64,000 nucleotides of DNA from Rhizobium sp. RM (GTDB taxonomy: Bacteria; Pseudomonadota; Alphaproteobacteria; Rhizobiales; Rhizobiaceae). Within the stretch, counting starts at the first letter, position 1; each line of letters begins with the position of its first letter. The notes under the pieces are model-generated. The model was not told the origin of the DNA and ran no database searches. It saw nothing but the letters and a program-made list of their open reading frames with translations. The translations under genes and the position numbers were made by a program. The stretch covers positions 62,001-126,000 of the forward strand of contig NZ_JACAWV010000006.1 in the NCBI RefSeq assembly GCF_013390595.1. Direction: 5' to 3'. Positions 1-7,897 of this stretch are shown one piece after another.

Positions 1-286
1 TCACGCCCTTGCGCAGGTGGAAGGTGTATTCCAGGCCGTCAGCGGAAACTTCCCACTTTTCAGCAAGTGCAGGCTCGATTTCGGTCGTGCCCTTCTTGAA
101 TTCAACAAGACGGTTGAAGACCGGGTGCGCCGACGCATCGAAGGTGCCGCCGCCAGTGTAAGGCGCCGGATCGAAGCCCTCGGGCGAAGCCTCGGAGCAA
201 TAAACGAAGGTTTTCGCCATGGCGGGCATGGCGGAAGTGATCGCAATCGCAGAAGCGATCAGCAAACTGCGGGTCAGCGTTTTCAT
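1..286 (-). CDS. dppA: Dipeptide ABC transporter substrate-binding protein DppA (5' part only)
   Basis: This is the N-terminal 95 codons of a family 5 extracellular solute-binding protein; the gene runs off the left edge. An ATG at 286 follows an AAAGGA Shine-Dalgarno. The first 24 residues form a signal peptide ending A-M-A before KTFVYCSEASPEGFDP. The mature start, with YCSE-SPEGF and later NRLVEFKKGTTEIEP-LAEKWEVS, closely matches remembered E. coli DppA. It would be a periplasmic receptor feeding dipeptides to a DppBCDF permease, presumably encoded beyond the edge. The peptidase gene just upstream on the same strand fits a peptide-use context. Family is very likely; ligand specificity is inferred. 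Confidence 0.9.
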   Translation of the reverse strand, partial: MKTLTRSLLIASAIAITSAMPAMAKTFVYCSEASPEGFDPAPYTGGGTFDASAHPVFNRLVEFKKGTTEIEPALAEKWEVSADGLEYTFHLRKGV

Positions 287-323
287 CTGGTGGTCCTTTC
301 CCTCTTTATCTGAGTCCTGTTTC

Positions 324-344
324 GGCCCGTTGACGGGCCTTTTT
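324..344 (+). terminator. Small GC hairpin followed by a T run
   Basis: The 6-bp stem GGCCCG/CGGGCC (324-329 and 334-339) has a TTGA loop and is followed by TTTTT on the plus strand. Both flanking genes lie on the minus strand, where the T run would precede the stem, so its polarity does not suit a terminator for the M24 peptidase gene. It could be a leader hairpin for dppA or block antisense transcription. Confidence 0.3.
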
Positions 345-404
345 GCCTGGTCAGCGACAACACGTGATGCGCGTTGCCGATCGGACTTATTGCCTCCCGA
401 CCAA

Positions 405-1592
405 TTACCTTGCGTCCGGCTGAAAGAGCCGATCGAGGTTCGTTTCCGGAGTGCAGAACCACCGTGGCCCGGCCTCCGTCATATATGCGATATCTTCGAG
501 GCGGACACCGCACTCCCCATAAACGCACAGCATCGGCTCAATGGAGAAGCACATGCCAGGTTCAAGCGGCGTCTCATTGCCTGCAACGATATATGGTTCT
601 TCGTGAATATCCAGTCCAAGTCCGTGCCCGGTGCGATGGGGCAGTCCTGGAACGGTGTAACCGGGGCCAAAGCCCGCATCCGTCAGCGACTGACGCGCAG
701 CCGCATCCACCTGCGAACAGGCAAAACCATTTTTTGCTGCAGCAAAAGCCGCAGCCTGCGCATCGCGTTCGGCGTTCCAGATGAAACGCTGGCGGCCGGT
801 GGCCTGACCGAAGACATATGTGCGTGTGATATCAGAGCGATAGCCGTGCAGTATTCCGCCGAGATCGACCAGAACCATATCGCCGTCATTCAGCGTCTGG
901 GCATAAGGAACACCGTGCGGATAGGCAGTCGCCTCACCAAACTGAACAGCAACGAAAAGCGGCTTGAGGCCAAGCGCGATGTGGGCAGCATTAACGAAGT
1001 CAGCGACTTCGGTGGTTGAAACACCGGCGCGCAGGTTCTCAAAAACGGCCTTTTGCACGCCGTAGCTGGCGTCCATCGCGGTCTGGATGATGGCGATTTC
1101 CGCTGCAGACTTGATCTGCCGCTGCCTGACGATCATCGGCTGGGCTGAAATCACACGCCCTTCCAGGCGCTGCATCAAGGCAGAAGCAAAAACGAAGGGT
1201 GTTGCCGGATCGATTGCGAGGAAGCTTCCGGGACAAACCAAAGCCTGAAAGCGGTCTGCCATCAGGTCGAACGGGCTCTCGTCTTCTTCCCATACGGCAA
1301 CGTTACCCGGAATACGGATCAGCGTCTGCAGCTTGGGCTCTTCGAAAGTCGGGCTGACGTAGATCAATTCACCGTCAGCCGGCACCAGAGCGCCATGGAT
1401 TCGTTCAGACAATCCGAGCGACAGGCCAGTGTAATAGGTCAACGATGACGAAGCATCGAGCCAAACGGCCTTAACGTTGTTCTGGATCATTTGCATTTGC
1501 AGATTGCGGACGCGCAATCTCAATTCGTCTTCAGCGATCGGCGCTACCGCGACCGGCTGAAAGCGCTTAAGCGCTTCTATAAAGTCTGCCAT
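405..1592 (-). CDS. M24 family metallopeptidase (Xaa-Pro dipeptidase/creatinase fold)
   Basis: This 395-residue protein has a creatinase-type N-terminal domain (about 1-160) and a pita-bread M24 catalytic domain (about 165-385). The five expected metal ligands are visible: D243 in VDLGG, D254 in SDITR, H323 in TGHGLG, E352 in SIEP and E366 in RLED. Family members cleave Xaa-Pro bonds or related amides in the cytoplasm. The ATG at 1592 follows GGGGAGAG; an upstream in-frame ATG at 1715 would add 41 implausible residues. It lies upstream of dppA on the same strand with a 118-bp gap, so a link to imported peptides is reasonable. The exact substrate cannot be read from sequence. Confidence 0.88.
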   Translation of the reverse strand: MADFIEALKRFQPVAVAPIAEDELRLRVRNLQMQMIQNNVKAVWLDASSSLTYYTGLSLGLSERIHGALVPADGELIYVSPTFEEPKLQTLIRIPGNVAVWEEDESPFDLMADRFQALVCPGSFLAIDPATPFVFASALMQRLEGRVISAQPMIVRQRQIKSAAEIAIIQTAMDASYGVQKAVFENLRAGVSTTEVADFVNAAHIALGLKPLFVAVQFGEATAYPHGVPYAQTLNDGDMVLVDLGGILHGYRSDITRTYVFGQATGRQRFIWNAERDAQAAAFAAAKNGFACSQVDAAARQSLTDAGFGPGYTVPGLPHRTGHGLGLDIHEEPYIVAGNETPLEPGMCFSIEPMLCVYGECGVRLEDIAYMTEAGPRWFCTPETNLDRLFQPDAR

Positions 1593-1935
1593 TCTCTCCC
1601 CGTCGCTTTTGGGCACACAAGCACCAACGTGCCGGTAACCTCCCAAGCGTTCTTTTGCACATGCATAACACACGCAATTGGCGAGGCAATGGGCCGGGAA
1701 CACGGCCGGCCACAAAACTGTGCATATTTATCTAGACATAACGAAAACGTGATCGCCAGACTTCAATCCAAATGAAAGCTCGCCTTGACGACACGACAAA
1801 AATCTCATCGCCAGCCGGCGCACTACCGAAGCCGGCAGGGACAGAGTGGCTGGAGCAACCACGACAGCAAAGAGCCGGATGACTTGAGATCGCCATCCGA
1901 GCCGTGTCCAAACGAGAATTTTGGAAAGCCCTAAA
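1593..1935. other. Intergenic stretch without a recognised gene
   Basis: About 340 bases lie between the M24 peptidase start and the 3' end of the small RNA. They should hold the peptidase promoter. I see no convincing coding frame, repeat or named operator here. Confidence 0.5.
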
Positions 1936-2055
1936 AAGGAAAAAGCCTGCCGCGGGAGGAGGTGCGGCAGGCTTCAAACTTGATCGACGATTGGGAGGAG
2001 GAGTACCGTCGATCCACATCTAACGGCGCTGGGAGGAGGAGTGCGCCGTTAGATG
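1936..2055 (-). ncRNA. Three-hairpin anti-Shine-Dalgarno small RNA (cuckoo/CcsR-like)
   Basis: Read on the minus strand, three successive hairpins each display CCTCCTCCC in the loop. Hairpin 1 has a perfect 13-bp stem (2055-2043 with 2029-2017), hairpin 2 an 8-bp stem (2014-2007 with 1989-1982), and hairpin 3 a 9-bp stem (1972-1964 with 1953-1945) followed by TTTTTCCTTTTT, making it a Rho-independent terminator. The loop motif complements the ribosome-binding consensus GGGAGGAGG. This architecture is the hallmark of the CcsR/cuckoo RNAs (conserved CCUCCUCCC-motif stress-induced RNAs) described in Rhodobacter, where copies usually have two such loops. The predicted transcript is about 120 nt. 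Family membership is inferred from structure and motif; targets are unknown. Confidence 0.8.
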
Positions 2056-2060
2056 ATTTA

Positions 2061-2066
2061 AATATA
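2061..2066 (-). promoter_or_regulatory. Putative -10 element of the anti-SD small RNA
   Basis: On the minus strand the sequence reads CTATATT, with TATATT at 2066-2061. Initiation about 7 nt downstream would place the RNA 5' end at the base of hairpin 1. No good TTGACA lies at the right distance. The CTATATT form resembles alphaproteobacterial RpoH -10 elements, which would fit the heat-shock sigma control known for Rhodobacter CcsR RNAs, but this is inference. Confidence 0.45.
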
Positions 2067-2177
2067 GTCGCATTTGCGAATTTTAACAGAGCAACTCTCG
2101 CAATGCAGCAATGCATTTCTGCATGGCTGAAAAATCGCTGCACGGTTTTTCATCAACTACGTAGCGAACTGCGTCGC

Positions 2178-2927
2178 TCAGCTCTCGCGATAGACTTGAA
2201 AACCGGCAAAAGATTGATTGACCGGCATCAATTCGAGGCTGTTGATATTGATGTGCTTGGGCTGCGAGGCGACCCAGTGGATCGTATTGGCGATATCGTC
2301 CGCCGTGATCGGATTGACACCCTTGTAGAGATTATCCGACGCTTCCTGATTGCCACCGGTACGCACAAGCGTGAACTCGGTTTCACACATGCCCGGCTCG
2401 ATTGATGTCACGCGGACACCCTTACCGTGCAGATCGGAACGCAACCCCAGGGAAAACTGCCGCAGGAATGCTTTGGTCCCGCCATAGACGTTGCCGCCAA
2501 GGTAGGGATATGTCGCGGCGACGGAGGCAAGATTGACCACCATTCCCCGGCGCTCGATCAGCGTCGGCAGCAGATGATGGGTAATGTTCAAAAGGCCGGT
2601 GATGTTGGTGTTCACCATAGTGTGCCAGTCTTTCAGCGGCACCTGGGGTGCCGGTGAAGTGCCGAGTGCCAGGCCGGCATTGTTGACGAGGACATCGATG
2701 TCGCGGAAATCTGCCGGCAAGCTGGCAACTGCTTTCTGCATGGAATCTTCATCAGTAATGTCGAAGACTGCACCGTAAAAATTGGCGCCGAGTTCTTCCG
2801 ACAGTGCCGAGAGCCGTTCTGCTCGACGACCGGTACCGACAACTTTCCAGCCTTCCGCGATGAAGCGCCGCGCTGTGGCCTGTCCGAAGCCGGATGTCGC
2901 GCCCGTGATGAAAATGGTTCCGGTCAT
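2178..2927 (-). CDS. Short-chain dehydrogenase/reductase, YdfG-like
   Basis: This 249-residue classical SDR has the dinucleotide-binding motif TGATSGFG (8-15), NNAG (82-85) and the catalytic S135, Y148 and K152 (YGGTK). The C-terminus, with HININSLELMPVNQSFAGF, matches remembered E. coli YdfG, an NADP-dependent 3-hydroxy acid (serine/3-hydroxypropionate) dehydrogenase. It is cytoplasmic. Its ATG overlaps the stop of the upstream deoxyribosyltransferase gene (ATGA at 2924-2927), so the two are translationally coupled. The SDR class is certain; the YdfG-type substrate is likely but not proven. Confidence 0.85.
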   Translation of the reverse strand: MTGTIFITGATSGFGQATARRFIAEGWKVVGTGRRAERLSALSEELGANFYGAVFDITDEDSMQKAVASLPADFRDIDVLVNNAGLALGTSPAPQVPLKDWHTMVNTNITGLLNITHHLLPTLIERRGMVVNLASVAATYPYLGGNVYGGTKAFLRQFSLGLRSDLHGKGVRVTSIEPGMCETEFTLVRTGGNQEASDNLYKGVNPITADDIANTIHWVASQPKHININSLELMPVNQSFAGFQVYRES

Positions 2928-3538
2928 GCAAGTGTCTCCGCTACATTCTTTCTGTCGGTATCGGGGGAATGAAGAAGCTTTTCCGCCGCGACTGCAAGAC
3001 AGCGCTTGAAGGCTTCCACGTCCGTATACAATTCATCTTCCGGTGCCTGACCCAAAATCACCACGCCGCCACGTCTCAAGATGCCGCCATGCAACATGAG
3101 GTTGTCCGCCATATCGAAATTCTCGATCGAGAACCCGTCCGGTCCACGAAAACGGCCGGTTTCGTCCTGGCTCGCAACGCCGCCGTAATAAGCCGTGATG
3201 CGGCTGAAGTGACTGTCTGCGACATTCGTGTAGGCGAAGACCGGCTTTCCGAGAGCACACATAAAGCCAAGTTCGTAGCTGGTTCCGGTATCGGCGGCGA
3301 TGCCTCGAAACGGGGTCAGGTTGGCGATAACGGCATCGGCCTCAAGCATCATCTGCTCGTCGACATCGTTGATGTTGCAGCCATGCTGGATTTTCGTATC
3401 GGCGGGCGGAATCTGCAGATCCCCCGGCGAAAGTGGGATAAAACCTGCTTCCCGCGCGAGCGCGGCTTTGAGGTCGAGCATTTCACGGGCATTCGGCAGA
3501 AAGACTTCAGGCCCAGCAAGATAGATTTTTTTTGTCAT
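2924..3538 (-). CDS. Nucleoside 2-deoxyribosyltransferase family protein
   Basis: The protein (204 residues from the ATG at 3538) has the family start KKIYLAGPEVFLPNA, the loop ANLTPFRGIAADTGTSYELG with the likely nucleophile E89, and a nearby GKPVFAYTN segment. Members transfer deoxyribose between bases or hydrolyse nucleoside 5'-phosphates, a cytoplasmic salvage or house-cleaning role. Other in-frame ATGs lie at 3550 and 3616; none has a good Shine-Dalgarno, so I chose the one giving the typical family N-terminus. It is the first gene of a coupled pair with the SDR. Specificity (transferase or nucleotide hydrolase) cannot be decided here. Confidence 0.82.
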   Translation of the reverse strand: MTKKIYLAGPEVFLPNAREMLDLKAALAREAGFIPLSPGDLQIPPADTKIQHGCNINDVDEQMMLEADAVIANLTPFRGIAADTGTSYELGFMCALGKPVFAYTNVADSHFSRITAYYGGVASQDETGRFRGPDGFSIENFDMADNLMLHGGILRRGGVVILGQAPEDELYTDVEAFKRCLAVAAEKLLHSPDTDRKNVAETLA

Positions 3539-3699
3539 CGAAAATTTCATAGGTTTGAAAAGGAAAGTGGCGGAGCCTAACCCGCGAAGGTTGCCAAAGG
3601 CAAGCATCCGGCACACGTGCGCGAACGATAAAACGGTATCGCCTTTGAGCCCTTTCGGTTATAGCCGGTACAGCAAACACGATATCTCTGGAGAAGCTA

Positions 3700-4326
3700 A
3701 TGCCTGCGCCCATCCGTTATCACGAAGGCGATATTTCAGAAGCGGATGCCGCCCGTTACATCGGCGCAATCGCTGTTGATACGGAAACACTTGGGCTCGT
3801 ACCGCGCCGCGATCGTCTTTGTGTCGTGCAGCTTTCGCCCGGAGACGGCACGGCGGATATCATCCGTATCGCGGCTGGACAGACGAAAGCTCCCAACCTC
3901 GTCGCCATGCTTGCCGATCCATCTCGGCAGAAGATCTTCCATTATGGCCGCTTCGATATTGCCGTGCTTTTCCATAGCTTTGGCGTTACCACCGAGTCGG
4001 TCTTCTGCACGAAGATCGCGTCCCGCCTTGCTCGTACCTATACCGATCGGCATGGTCTGAAAGACAATTTGAAAGAGATGCTCGAAGTCGACATCTCCAA
4101 GGCACAACAATCATCGGACTGGGCAGCAGAAAGGCTTTCTCCCGCGCAGCTTGAATACGCCGCTTCGGACGTGCTCTATCTGCACGCGTTGCGTGACAAG
4201 CTGACACAACGCCTTGTGCGTGATGGCCGCATCGAGCACGCAACGGCCTGCTTCGCGTTTTTGCCGACCCGCGCCAAACTCGACCTTCTCGGTTGGGAAG
4301 ACACCGACATTTTCGCCCACAGTTGA
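3700..4326 (+). CDS. Short RNase D-type 3'-5' exonuclease (DEDDy)
   Basis: This 208-residue protein consists of the DEDD nuclease fold only. D27 and E29 (VDTET), D86 (HYGRFD), and Y153 with D157 (Y-x3-D in YAASDVLYL) supply the DEDDy set. It lacks the HRDC domains of the roughly 375-residue E. coli RNase D and corresponds to the short RNase D commonly annotated in rhizobia. It should trim RNA 3' ends in the cytoplasm using two metal ions. The ATG follows GGAGAAG. It stands alone, divergent from the deoxyribosyltransferase gene. Confidence 0.85.
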   Translation: MPAPIRYHEGDISEADAARYIGAIAVDTETLGLVPRRDRLCVVQLSPGDGTADIIRIAAGQTKAPNLVAMLADPSRQKIFHYGRFDIAVLFHSFGVTTESVFCTKIASRLARTYTDRHGLKDNLKEMLEVDISKAQQSSDWAAERLSPAQLEYAASDVLYLHALRDKLTQRLVRDGRIEHATACFAFLPTRAKLDLLGWEDTDIFAHS

Positions 4327-4407
4327 TGAAGGCACACCTTAACGCCCGGTTTACCGCAATGGCCTAGTCTCGGTCGCAACTTTACGTAGCGGCCGGAATT
4401 CATCGCG

Positions 4408-5649
4408 ATGATTACCCCTCTTCAGCAGGCAGCCGGAATCGGTGTCAGCGATCTCATGCGCTCCATGATCGAGACGATCGAGGACCGCCAGCGGGAAGAG
4501 CAGGAAAAAGCAAAAGGCACGAAGAAAGACGACGCGGTCAGGGCTACACAACCGCAGCCGGACCAATCGCATCGTGTCGCCAACGAAAAGATCAGCTCCT
4601 ATCTTTTCGGCGCCATGCGAGCCGATCCGGATGCCTTCGCCTCTTTGATGGCCCGGTTCTCCTCAGCTCTTGGAGTGACGCAGGAGAGCGACGAAACGAA
4701 CCGCGCCTTTGCACAGAGGCTGAACGACGCCCTTGTTCTGACCGACAGTTTCGCGAAACGTGATTCACAGGGGAACGCCATCAAGATTTCTCTGACATCT
4801 TTCGGTGTTTCCGAAGCTCAGGTTATCGATGTCATGAATGGCGCGGTGACCAGCGAAACAGACCCGATGGCTTCGCTCGCAGCACGCATTGCCAAAGGTG
4901 CAGGCCTTACCGGCCAGGAAGACGATTTTGGCGACCAGATGACAAAGGCCATCATGGCAGCCAGGGCAACTTTGCCCAAGAGCACCGATGACCTCGAAGA
5001 ATCAACCGGCCTCAAAGCCCTTGGCATGAGTGCGAACGCAATGATTGCGGCTATCGCCAATCCCTGGGGCGACGAAGCGCGCGCTTTGAAAGATGCGCTC
5101 GATAGACAGGCCCAAAGCAATGGCCTTACCAGCCGCGAAACGCTGAAGGTCATTCAGCGCCTCGAAGAGGTTGCCGACCCAAAAACCAGGGAAGAGCTGC
5201 AAGCCGAACGGGGCAGTAATCGCATCGGCGAAGTCAATGATGCGGAGGTCGCCGCCGAGCGGGAAGCCGACATCAAGACCCTTGATGCCAGCGGGAAGCT
5301 GGACGAGGTGCAGAAACTTCAGGATGCGGTGAAAGAACAGAACGAAACGGCGAAGGATGAAAATCCTGTCGAGACACGGCAGACCGGTGCTGCCAGTACT
5401 GACGGCGAACTGGCGATGATTTCCATCCTGTCAGCCGTGTCGAACGACGGCAATGCCAATAAGCCTGCAGATGGCGAGGTGGATGATGCGCCAGCCGAAA
5501 TCTCGGCCTCGACAGCAGCCGGCCAAGCTGACGAGGCGGAACAGTTGCTCGACGCACAGGCGGCTATTACCGAAAGCCAAAAAAATATTCTGCCGATATC
5601 CATCGATGAAGATGGCCTCTATGAACTGTTGCGGAGGAAAGCCGCCTGA
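4408..5649 (+). CDS. Uncharacterised Ala/Glu-rich protein (413 aa)
   Basis: I do not recognise this protein. It has no signal peptide, membrane segment or cysteine motif. Residues about 60-115 and 150-195 contain two similar helical stretches of the form (L/A)G(V/L)T-x-ESD-x(4)-FAQRL-x-DAL, and a comparable stretch occurs in the protein at 6249-7814. The second half is acidic, low in complexity and probably disordered or coiled. The extreme C-terminus DGLYELLRRKAA resembles the end of the next small protein (DNGLYRMF). Coding is supported by length, codon bias and strand continuity with the next two genes. A scaffold or secreted/flagellar-associated role is possible but unsupported. Confidence 0.75.
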   Translation: MITPLQQAAGIGVSDLMRSMIETIEDRQREEQEKAKGTKKDDAVRATQPQPDQSHRVANEKISSYLFGAMRADPDAFASLMARFSSALGVTQESDETNRAFAQRLNDALVLTDSFAKRDSQGNAIKISLTSFGVSEAQVIDVMNGAVTSETDPMASLAARIAKGAGLTGQEDDFGDQMTKAIMAARATLPKSTDDLEESTGLKALGMSANAMIAAIANPWGDEARALKDALDRQAQSNGLTSRETLKVIQRLEEVADPKTREELQAERGSNRIGEVNDAEVAAEREADIKTLDASGKLDEVQKLQDAVKEQNETAKDENPVETRQTGAASTDGELAMISILSAVSNDGNANKPADGEVDDAPAEISASTAAGQADEAEQLLDAQAAITESQKNILPISIDEDGLYELLRRKAA

Positions 5650-5697
5650 CGGCACTTTGCCCGTGACATTTGAGCGAAACATGATGTGAGTTCAACA

Positions 5698-6006
5698 ATG
5701 TCCCATACGCCCGGGGTATCCGGTGACGAAGGCCATGAGGCCGAAGAGAATACTGCAAGCGCCCTCCTCTCCCTGGCCGCGCCATCTTTGGCGCCGAACG
5801 ACGACATGTTGACCGGGGAGGACGACCAAACCAGGCCAACCGAAATGGCGTCTTTGCGGCCCGAAAGAAGCTTTCCAAAAGCAAGCTGGCTGGATGCGCT
5901 ACCCTCACAAGCGACCGAGATCAATGCCTTTGAGCCAGATCGAATTTCGTCGGTCAACTCGGATGACAATGGCCTCTACCGCATGTTCATCGGCATTTCT
6001 CCGTAA
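5698..6006 (+). CDS. Uncharacterised small acidic protein (102 aa)
   Basis: This short acidic protein of no known family lies 48 bp after the preceding gene. The ATG at 5698 is preferred; a GTG at 5686 in the same frame is the alternative, and neither has a strong Shine-Dalgarno. The body looks disordered (many E, D, S and P). The C-terminal segment SDDNGLYRMF parallels the tail of the upstream protein (DEDGLYELL), suggesting a shared short linear motif that may dock to a common partner. Coding is moderately supported by operon position and this shared tail. Confidence 0.6.
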   Translation: MSHTPGVSGDEGHEAEENTASALLSLAAPSLAPNDDMLTGEDDQTRPTEMASLRPERSFPKASWLDALPSQATEINAFEPDRISSVNSDDNGLYRMFIGISP

Positions 6007-6248
6007 ACACCTGCTGGGATTGCATGGTTAGCTAAATCTTAACCTCGACGACGCAGTCTGGAGTTTGATGATTCTGTGTGCTGCAAGGCAACGGGCATTT
6101 TTCAACGTTGCGCACACAACGCTCCCGCATGAGCGGGCGAGATGACACCTGTGCATCACCGTCGCGACACTTGTGAACTCTGGCCATATCGCCAGCGCGT
6201 ACTCCTCTGAATGATCAGCGGCGGTTATCGATACGAACGGAGCGCACC

Positions 6249-7814
6249 ATGTTACCGCCTGTACCGAAAGTGCCTGCAGCAGATGCCTCGTATAATTCGA
6301 CGACCTTGTCGGCCGGAAAAACGCAACCGGTCGTACGCTCCACGGTCTCGACCACCCCTGTCGGCGATGAAAGCGGTGGCAGCCTCTTTGCCAAGGCGAC
6401 GATCGCGTCACTTGCCAGTGAATATCAGCTCTCTCGCAGTACCTTCATTCTGTCGGAAACGCTCGGCAAACTGATGAACCTTCCACGCAAGGATGGTGAG
6501 GCAATCGAAACCTATGTGGCACGCCTGACGGAAGCTCTGCGCGCCTTGCGCCCAGCCCAACGCGCAGCGCTTGAACAGCAGGTCAGTAAAGCGCTTCAGG
6601 GACTTACCCTCTCCATGCTGGCGGAGATTCTCAAAAATCCAGCCGGCCCGGATGCCGCCCGCCTGGCCCTGCTCATTGAAATGTCGCGCTACAAGGGCCT
6701 GGATCTCGCCGCAAAGGCGGTCGTCACCTCTTATCAGCAAAATAACAGGATCGACCAACCAGCTTCGCAGCCGCAACCGCCACGGATGCCAGATGCGGCA
6801 AGGCCCTCTCAAAGCGAGCAGTCAGGCAATGGTCCAGTGACCAGTCAGCCCGCGGCAAGCAGCCCGGTAAGCAGCCCGGCAAACCGTCTCGTCGCACAGG
6901 TCCTCAACCAATTCACACAACTTGCCGCTCCGATGAAGGAAGCGATCGTTGCGCGAATGGCCGCTATGCCGGACTTGCCGTTAGTAGCTGAGGCTCAGGA
7001 AGCAGACGGTCTCGAACAGCAGCCGCAATCTGGAAAAGCGGCTGCTGCCTCCGAAGCTGCAATAAGATCAGATCGGCAGCAGACACCAGCGGACGGTGTC
7101 AAAGCGGCTGCCGCACATCTGCGCCCCGACGACATCGCGAAAACGGAAACTCGGCCAACCCCGTCCCACACGCAGGCTCATGAGGCAGCAACACGGCAGC
7201 GTGTCGAAATTCGAAATGCGCTGAACGCCCTTCAAAACCAGATAGCACTCCCGATCAAGGAAACGGAAAGCTTGCTGTTTGCGGCACTGACCGGCAAGAC
7301 GCTCATCGCATCGGCCGGCAACGAACAGCCCTTACCGGCTCCTCCCTCAACCGTCTTGGAACCGGCGGTAGAGCAATCCGGCGAAAAACCCAAGGCTACG
7401 ACACTCGCAGCGCAACAGCCAACAACAGAGCCAGAAACGCCGGCACAGCATCCGCATGCTCAGGTGGCAGCCAGAACGGCGGCGGAGCTGGACGGCAAAG
7501 CCGCCTTTCTCGAACAGGCAGCTGCCCAACCGCTTGTTGCCTCTCTGCTGGCAAAAGAGGGAACAACCCTGCCCTTCGTTTCCTACCCATTGGCAAAAGA
7601 CGAACCGGAATCGGAGACCCCGCATCGCGGCCACGGGCCTTTCTCGGAGGGCGAGGCGGAAGATGAACCGCCGGACCAGGGCGCCGGGGATGATCTCGAA
7701 GAGCGTGCTGCGGCAAATGACGAAATGCAAGCGGCTCCCGAAGACGATGATTCCGACGGAATGCGCGACGAGACTGCCGAGGCCTACTATCTACGCATGG
7801 GTGGCATTGTCTGA
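6249..7814 (+). CDS. Uncharacterised Ala/Gln/Pro-rich protein (521 aa)
   Basis: This unrecognised 521-residue protein has an ATG preceded by GGAG. Residues about 45-160 are predicted helical and include NLPRKDGEAIETYVARLTEAL, which resembles the repeated element of the protein at 4408-5649. The remainder is a long low-complexity region rich in A, Q, P and E, ending in an acidic patch and YYLRMGGIV. No signal peptide or transmembrane segment is visible. It is separated from the preceding small gene by 242 bp and ends convergently with rpsA. Some flagellar hook-length and needle-length proteins are similarly long and Q/P-rich, but no diagnostic motif supports that role. Confidence 0.7.
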   Translation: MLPPVPKVPAADASYNSTTLSAGKTQPVVRSTVSTTPVGDESGGSLFAKATIASLASEYQLSRSTFILSETLGKLMNLPRKDGEAIETYVARLTEALRALRPAQRAALEQQVSKALQGLTLSMLAEILKNPAGPDAARLALLIEMSRYKGLDLAAKAVVTSYQQNNRIDQPASQPQPPRMPDAARPSQSEQSGNGPVTSQPAASSPVSSPANRLVAQVLNQFTQLAAPMKEAIVARMAAMPDLPLVAEAQEADGLEQQPQSGKAAAASEAAIRSDRQQTPADGVKAAAAHLRPDDIAKTETRPTPSHTQAHEAATRQRVEIRNALNALQNQIALPIKETESLLFAALTGKTLIASAGNEQPLPAPPSTVLEPAVEQSGEKPKATTLAAQQPTTEPETPAQHPHAQVAARTAAELDGKAAFLEQAAAQPLVASLLAKEGTTLPFVSYPLAKDEPESETPHRGHGPFSEGEAEDEPPDQGAGDDLEERAAANDEMQAAPEDDDSDGMRDETAEAYYLRMGGIV

Positions 7815-7844
7815 ACTGGTCTTGAACCTTTAAATCGACCCAAC

Positions 7845-7872
7845 AAAAAACCCGCCGGATTGCTCCGGCGGG
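7845..7872 (-). terminator. Rho-independent terminator of rpsA (possibly bidirectional)
   Basis: A perfect 9-bp stem CCCGCCGGA/TCCGGCGGG (7851-7859 with 7864-7872) has a four-base loop. On the minus strand it is followed by six Ts, a classic terminator 26 bases beyond the rpsA stop. On the plus strand it is followed by TTCTTC and may also stop the converging gene. Confidence 0.9.
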
Positions 7873-7897
7873 TTCTTCATTTCAAGCGGTATGACGA

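Noticed and set aside
1561..1576. 16-bp palindrome AAGCGCTTAAGCGCTT inside the M24 peptidase gene
   Set aside because: It lies in coding sequence (Leu-Lys-Arg region) and is explained by codon choice.
6024..6044. CtrA-like sequences (ATGGTTAG and TTAACC) upstream of the gene at 6249
   Set aside because: Both are imperfect and about 205-225 bases from the start codon; too weak to report as a site.
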